Below the pieces are notes generated by a model that was not told where the DNA came from, did not search any database, and saw nothing but the letters and a program-made list of their open reading frames with translations. A stretch of 9,447 nt of DNA. It comes from Bacteriovoracaceae bacterium. Its GTDB lineage: Bacteria > Bdellovibrionota > Bacteriovoracia > Bacteriovoracales > Bacteriovoracaceae. The stretch's first letter is position 1. Each line of letters opens with the position of its first letter. The translations under genes were made by a program, and so were the position numbers. The stretch spans positions 1 through 9,447 of the forward strand of contig CANFNN010000094.1 of NCBI GenBank assembly GCA_947448095.1. Reading direction: 5' to 3'. Below, one piece after another: positions 6,521 through 9,447 of the stretch.

Positions 6521-7522
6521 ATGAAATGGATCTTACTTACACTTATTTTTACTCAATTTGCTTTCGCTGGAAGTTACCAACAAACTTCTAAAGACCATTG
6601 CCCTGCAATTGATCTGAGAGATCAACACCTGAAGGAAATTAGGAATCAAAAAAAGGTTTCTTGGTGCTACGCCTTTACGGCAGCAGACATGCTGACTTAC
6701 ACCTTTGACTTGCCTGAAAAAGCCTCTGCCGCGGACGTTGCGATTAATTACAATGATAGTAGTCTCGGGCAATTCACCCGTTGGCTGATCCGGACTTTCG
6801 GCCGAAATGCGACTCAAGGTGAACAAGAAAATTTCATGATGCCGCATCAGACGGGCTTTAATAAAGTCGCGCTTGATAGGGCCATGCGAGACGGCTATTG
6901 CCCTGAGCGAGTTTTTCCTTCTGAGGCCTGGACTAAAATGAGTCGAGAAGGCAGTAATTGGCTTGAATCGAAAGCAGATTTAAGAACTTCGATGCTTGAA
7001 ATTTTTACTCTGATTAAAGAGCAGCAAAACCTGAATGCTGCTAATCTTCCTTTTTATTTTCATTTTAAGAATGTGGAATCCCCAGAGGCTTTTTTAAACC
7101 TGATTAAGGCATCCAATTCAAGCAATTTTTATTCCAATCTGCGCAAGGTCGTGTGCCAAAACGACCGAATAAAATTTGCTGATCGTCTAGAGACAGTCAT
7201 GTATTTAAAAGACGCTCTAACTTTCTCTGTTATGAATAAACAACTGAATCATTCGCGCATTATTGGAATTGATTATGATTCGCGTTTGCTGGAAGATAGT
7301 CAGAACAGCTCGGTAAGTTTGTCCAGGCTTCATACTTCGTCGATTGTGGCGAGGCGCTGGAATGAAACCCAGCATGAGTGTCAGTACCTGGTGCGTGATA
7401 GCTATGCTAAGCAGTGCCGAAAATATGACGTGAGCTATGAGTGCGAAGGTGGGCAGGTTTGGATCGACGAATCAAAAATTTACTCTAACCTTTTATCATT
7501 TGTTTATATAATCAAAAAATGA
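6521..7522 (+). CDS. Secreted papain-like (C1 fold) cysteine peptidase homologue with Asp replacing the active-site Asn
   Basis: From ATG 6521 the product is 333 residues with signal peptide MKWILLTLIFTQFAFA, cleaved before GSYQ. RNQKKVSWCYAF (41-52) matches the papain active-site segment, with the oxyanion Gln (43) six residues before the nucleophile Cys (49; codon 6665-6667), as in papain. LNHSRIIGIDYD (242-253) supplies the catalytic His (244; codon 7250-7252). The segment that is normally NSWG reads YLVRDSYAKQC, so the third catalytic position is Asp 293 (GAT 7397-7399). Besides the nucleophile there are six mature cysteines (27, 127, plus one near 210, 287, 299, 308), enough for three disulfides. 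It may be a working peptidase with an altered triad or a non-catalytic relative. The alternative start at 6479 adds 14 residues and has a poor AAGG/GGAAG site; the signal peptide favours 6521. The gene overlaps the aminotransferase by four bases. Confidence 0.82.
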   Translation: MKWILLTLIFTQFAFAGSYQQTSKDHCPAIDLRDQHLKEIRNQKKVSWCYAFTAADMLTYTFDLPEKASAADVAINYNDSSLGQFTRWLIRTFGRNATQGEQENFMMPHQTGFNKVALDRAMRDGYCPERVFPSEAWTKMSREGSNWLESKADLRTSMLEIFTLIKEQQNLNAANLPFYFHFKNVESPEAFLNLIKASNSSNFYSNLRKVVCQNDRIKFADRLETVMYLKDALTFSVMNKQLNHSRIIGIDYDSRLLEDSQNSSVSLSRLHTSSIVARRWNETQHECQYLVRDSYAKQCRKYDVSYECEGGQVWIDESKIYSNLLSFVYIIKK

Positions 7523-8742
7523 AAATACGACCACCCGAGAGTATAGCTCTTAAAGACATTTTACCCAAAACACCGGTCCTGCTCATGGGCTCGGGGCCTG
7601 TGCCTGTTCCGCCTGCAGTGGCGGTGGCGAACTCCATGGTGATAAGTCACTTAGGTGAAACAATGAAAAAAATTGTTTCCCGCATTCAGCTTATGGGCCA
7701 ATACGTTTTTCAGACCAATACAACGAAGATTTTTGGAATTGCAGGACCTTCCTCGGCAGCGATGGAAATGGCCGTGACCTCTTTATTATGGCCGGGTCGA
7801 AAAGTTTTAGTTCTCAATATGGGAACCTTTAGCGCTCGTTTTACTGAACTTGCTAAAGGCGTAGGAGCTGAGGTGACGGAGTTATTTCCCGATGGCCTTT
7901 CTCCTTTTCGCGCTCATGACGTAAAGCTAGCTCTTGAGTCAAAGCAATTTGATGTTCTGACTTTGGTTCAAGGGGAAACTTCTTGCGGCGTAAAAAATAT
8001 CGAACTTGAAGCCATTGTGAAATTGGCGAAAAGTTATGGTGTGCGCACGATTGTGGATGCGGTTTGTACTTTAACTACGATGACTTGTCCCATGGATGAG
8101 TGGGGAATTGATATTGCTTTGGTAGGTGGACAAAAGGGAATTTCAGCTATTCCGGGAGTTTCACTGATTGCTTTTTCTGAAGAGACTTTTGAATTTATTT
8201 CTCAAAGACAAGAGAGAATGCCTCATTGGTGCCTGGATCCACGTCGCGCTTACCGCTTCTGGGGACTGGGAGAGTATCACTATACAGCACCTGTTCCAGG
8301 AATTTTGGCCTTGCATGAGGCACTCAGACTTATTTGCGAAGAAACTCTTGAAAAAAGAATTGAGAGACACCTTCGCTCATCAACACTTCTTCAGCACAGT
8401 CTAGAAGTCATGGGTCTAGAAATGTATACCCCAGCTGAGTTTCGACTGAACTCAGTTGTGGCGATCAAAAATCCCCATAAAGTCATTACTAAAGACCTAA
8501 TCAGTTACATGATCAATCACCACCAGGTGGAAATTTCTGGGGCCTTTGGGCTGGATATTATTCGTATTGGCCAGATGGGTGAGCAGTGCCGTTTAGAGAA
8601 CGTTAAAAAAGTTGTTAGTGCCGTGGGTGCGGGCTATGAGCATTTTGGGGTCAAGCTTGATGTTCAGTCGGCGATGAGTGATCTAGACAAGTCGCGTGAA
8701 TCAGCAATTGCTTTGGATCTCGCTTACGGGATGACGCTTTAG
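7519..8742 (+). CDS. Class V PLP-dependent aminotransferase, alanine-glyoxylate/serine-pyruvate type
   Basis: This 407-residue fold-type I PLP enzyme moves an amino group between an amino acid and a 2-oxo acid in the cytoplasm. Family landmarks are present: MGSGPVPVPP (23-32, family GPGPxxVPP), GPSSAAMEMAV (76-86, phosphate-binding turn), QGETSCGV (151-158), DAVCTL (180-185, with Asp 180 for the pyridine nitrogen), GGQKG (203-207) with the Schiff-base Lys 206, HYTAPVPGILALHEAL (254-269) and RIGQMG near the C-terminus. Several normally conserved spots are altered: Thr/Ser to Cys in the ETS and DAV motifs, and HGE to QGE. The substrate is therefore uncertain. The gene begins inside the previous gene's stop (ATGA, 7519-7522) and lacks any Shine-Dalgarno, so translation probably depends on re-initiation after the papain-like gene. 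Length is close to the family norm, slightly extended at both ends. Confidence 0.92.
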   Translation: MKIRPPESIALKDILPKTPVLLMGSGPVPVPPAVAVANSMVISHLGETMKKIVSRIQLMGQYVFQTNTTKIFGIAGPSSAAMEMAVTSLLWPGRKVLVLNMGTFSARFTELAKGVGAEVTELFPDGLSPFRAHDVKLALESKQFDVLTLVQGETSCGVKNIELEAIVKLAKSYGVRTIVDAVCTLTTMTCPMDEWGIDIALVGGQKGISAIPGVSLIAFSEETFEFISQRQERMPHWCLDPRRAYRFWGLGEYHYTAPVPGILALHEALRLICEETLEKRIERHLRSSTLLQHSLEVMGLEMYTPAEFRLNSVVAIKNPHKVITKDLISYMINHHQVEISGAFGLDIIRIGQMGEQCRLENVKKVVSAVGAGYEHFGVKLDVQSAMSDLDKSRESAIALDLAYGMTL

Positions 8743-8745
8743 TCT

Positions 8746-9075
8746 TTATTCTTCTTCATCTTCATCATTATCTTTTTCAGTGAATGAGAGATTTCTTATC
8801 TTGGGTTTTTGCATGTTTTTCGTCTGAGTCATTGTTCGACTTCCGGTGGAACCACTCACAAAGGGCATCGAACTTTTCGCTCGTTTAGGTTCAGGCAGAG
8901 GTGCTGGCTCTTCAATGACAGACAGATCATTTACGGGAATATTCGCGCGCTCACCACTGGCCAAAAAACAGGCCGCATTCTGGCGACCCGATCCATCCAG
9001 ACTAATATTGGTGATACGGACAGTTTCGCCTTTGTAGCGACCATTGATGACTGTTGCCTTGATAACTTTACTCAT
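8746..9075 (-). CDS. 109-residue protein with KOW/SH3-like N-terminus and acidic tail
   Basis: The family is not certain. Residues about 3-55 (KATVINGRYKGETVRI through IPVNDLSVIEE) look like a small KOW/SH3-type barrel: the NGRYKGETVRI segment resembles the Gly-Lys-x-Gly turn of KOW motifs, and the barrel ends in a hydrophobic strand. Residues 57-64 are Pro-rich, 64-95 are basic, Ser/Thr-rich and probably disordered, and the C-terminus is strongly acidic (EKDNDEDEEE). There is no signal peptide or membrane segment, so it is probably cytoplasmic. KOW-type folds often bind RNA or ribosomes, which makes an RNA-linked role a possible inference only. The Shine-Dalgarno is poor. The stop lies three bases from that of the convergent aminotransferase; the start is 36 bases from the divergent DsbB-like gene. 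Confidence 0.65.
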   Translation of the reverse strand: MSKVIKATVINGRYKGETVRITNISLDGSGRQNAACFLASGERANIPVNDLSVIEEPAPLPEPKRAKSSMPFVSGSTGSRTMTQTKNMQKPKIRNLSFTEKDNDEDEEE

Positions 9076-9111
9076 ATTGAACTATTGCCCTGCTAAAGCT
9101 AATGTTACGGG

Positions 9112-9447
9112 ATGAATAACAATCATGACTCATTTTCTCGCGCTTGGGCACTCCTTTTCGGGGCCTGGTTAGTTGCCTGTATCTCTTCTTTAGGTAGTCT
9201 TTTTTTTAGCGAGGTCATGAACTATCCTCCTTGCGTCTTATGTTGGTATCAGCGCATTTGCATGTACCCCTTAGTTTTGATTCTGATCGTGGGGCTTTTC
9301 CCTTTGAAAAAAGAAGTCGTCAAATTTTCTCTGCCTCTGGTGTTAGTTGGCTGGAGTATTTCGCTTTATCACAATCTTCTCTATTATAAGATTTTACCCA
9401 AGAGTGCTGCCCCCTGTGTTCAGGGAGTGTCTTGCACCACCGTTTAT
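9112..9447 (+). CDS. DsbB/BdbC-type disulfide bond oxidoreductase, 5' portion
   Basis: Only the first 112 codons lie in the window; the 3' end is cut off by the window edge. DsbB/BdbC proteins are four-helix inner-membrane enzymes that reoxidise a periplasmic thiol oxidase (DsbA/BdbD) and pass electrons to quinone. The first transmembrane helix spans about 10-33. It is followed by PPCVLCWYQR (39-48), the family's first CxxC (Cys 41 and 44) with the conserved WYQR. Helices follow at about 52-64 and 69-92. APCVQGVSC (100-108) gives the second redox pair (Cys 102 and 108, spacing CX5C), a spacing I associate with BdbC-like members. The start at ATG 9112 follows an in-frame stop at 9100-9102; its ribosome binding site is weak. 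Confidence 0.9.
   Translation, partial: MNNNHDSFSRAWALLFGAWLVACISSLGSLFFSEVMNYPPCVLCWYQRICMYPLVLILIVGLFPLKKEVVKFSLPLVLVGWSISLYHNLLYYKILPKSAAPCVQGVSCTTVY

Noticed and set aside
8748..8768. Trinucleotide-like run of TTC/ATC near the aminotransferase end
   Set aside because: It encodes the Glu/Asp tail of the minus-strand gene and is too short and irregular to call a microsatellite.

Overview
The window looks like ordinary chromosomal sequence from a moderately AT-rich Gram-negative bacterium. The best guess is a Bdellovibrionota-type organism (Bdellovibrio/Bacteriovorax relatives). This rests on the number of small Sec-exported proteins, a large outer-membrane-type lipoprotein whose middle region resembles (from memory, unverified) conserved Bdellovibrio proteins, a secreted cysteine-rich papain-like protein and a compact gene layout. 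No mobile element, phage gene, CRISPR array, tRNA or rRNA was seen, and no gene-free stretch exceeds about 110 bases.

Layout. At 93-1421 (+) is a complete DEAD-box RNA helicase of the RhlE type with a Pro/Lys-rich tail. About 50 bases on (1472-2149, +) comes a small basic CHAD-domain protein, probably polyphosphate-binding, whose start codon lies in the loop of a perfect 8-bp GC-rich inverted repeat. A small exported protein (2146-2535, -) converges on it with overlapping stop codons; its best start is a GTG. Next is a zinc-free quinone-oxidoreductase/VAT-1-like reductase (2642-3673, +), again converging with overlapping stops on a small exported protein (3670-4014, -). That gene follows a 61-codon gene with an excellent Shine-Dalgarno (4070-4255, -) and a 679-residue lipoprotein (4333-6372, -), possibly as one transcription unit.

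Divergent from the lipoprotein is a secreted papain-like (C1 fold) protein (6521-7522, +) whose usual active-site Asn is Asp. A class V, PLP-dependent aminotransferase (7519-8742, +) overlaps it by ATGA and has no Shine-Dalgarno of its own, so it is probably translationally coupled. A 109-residue protein with a KOW/SH3-like N-terminus and an acidic tail (8746-9075, -) follows. The window ends in the first 112 codons of a DsbB/BdbC-type disulfide oxidoreductase (9112 onward, +).

How it fits together. The genes do not form one obvious pathway. Two themes are visible. One is an envelope theme: four predicted exported proteins with even cysteine counts (one plus a catalytic Cys) lie in the same window as a disulfide-forming membrane enzyme. 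The other is a possible RNA/polyphosphate theme in the helicase-CHAD pair. I did not find a clear previously undescribed multi-gene system. The most interesting points are the Asp-variant papain-like protein coupled to an atypical aminotransferase, the start-codon hairpin of the CHAD gene and the uncharacterised lipoprotein.
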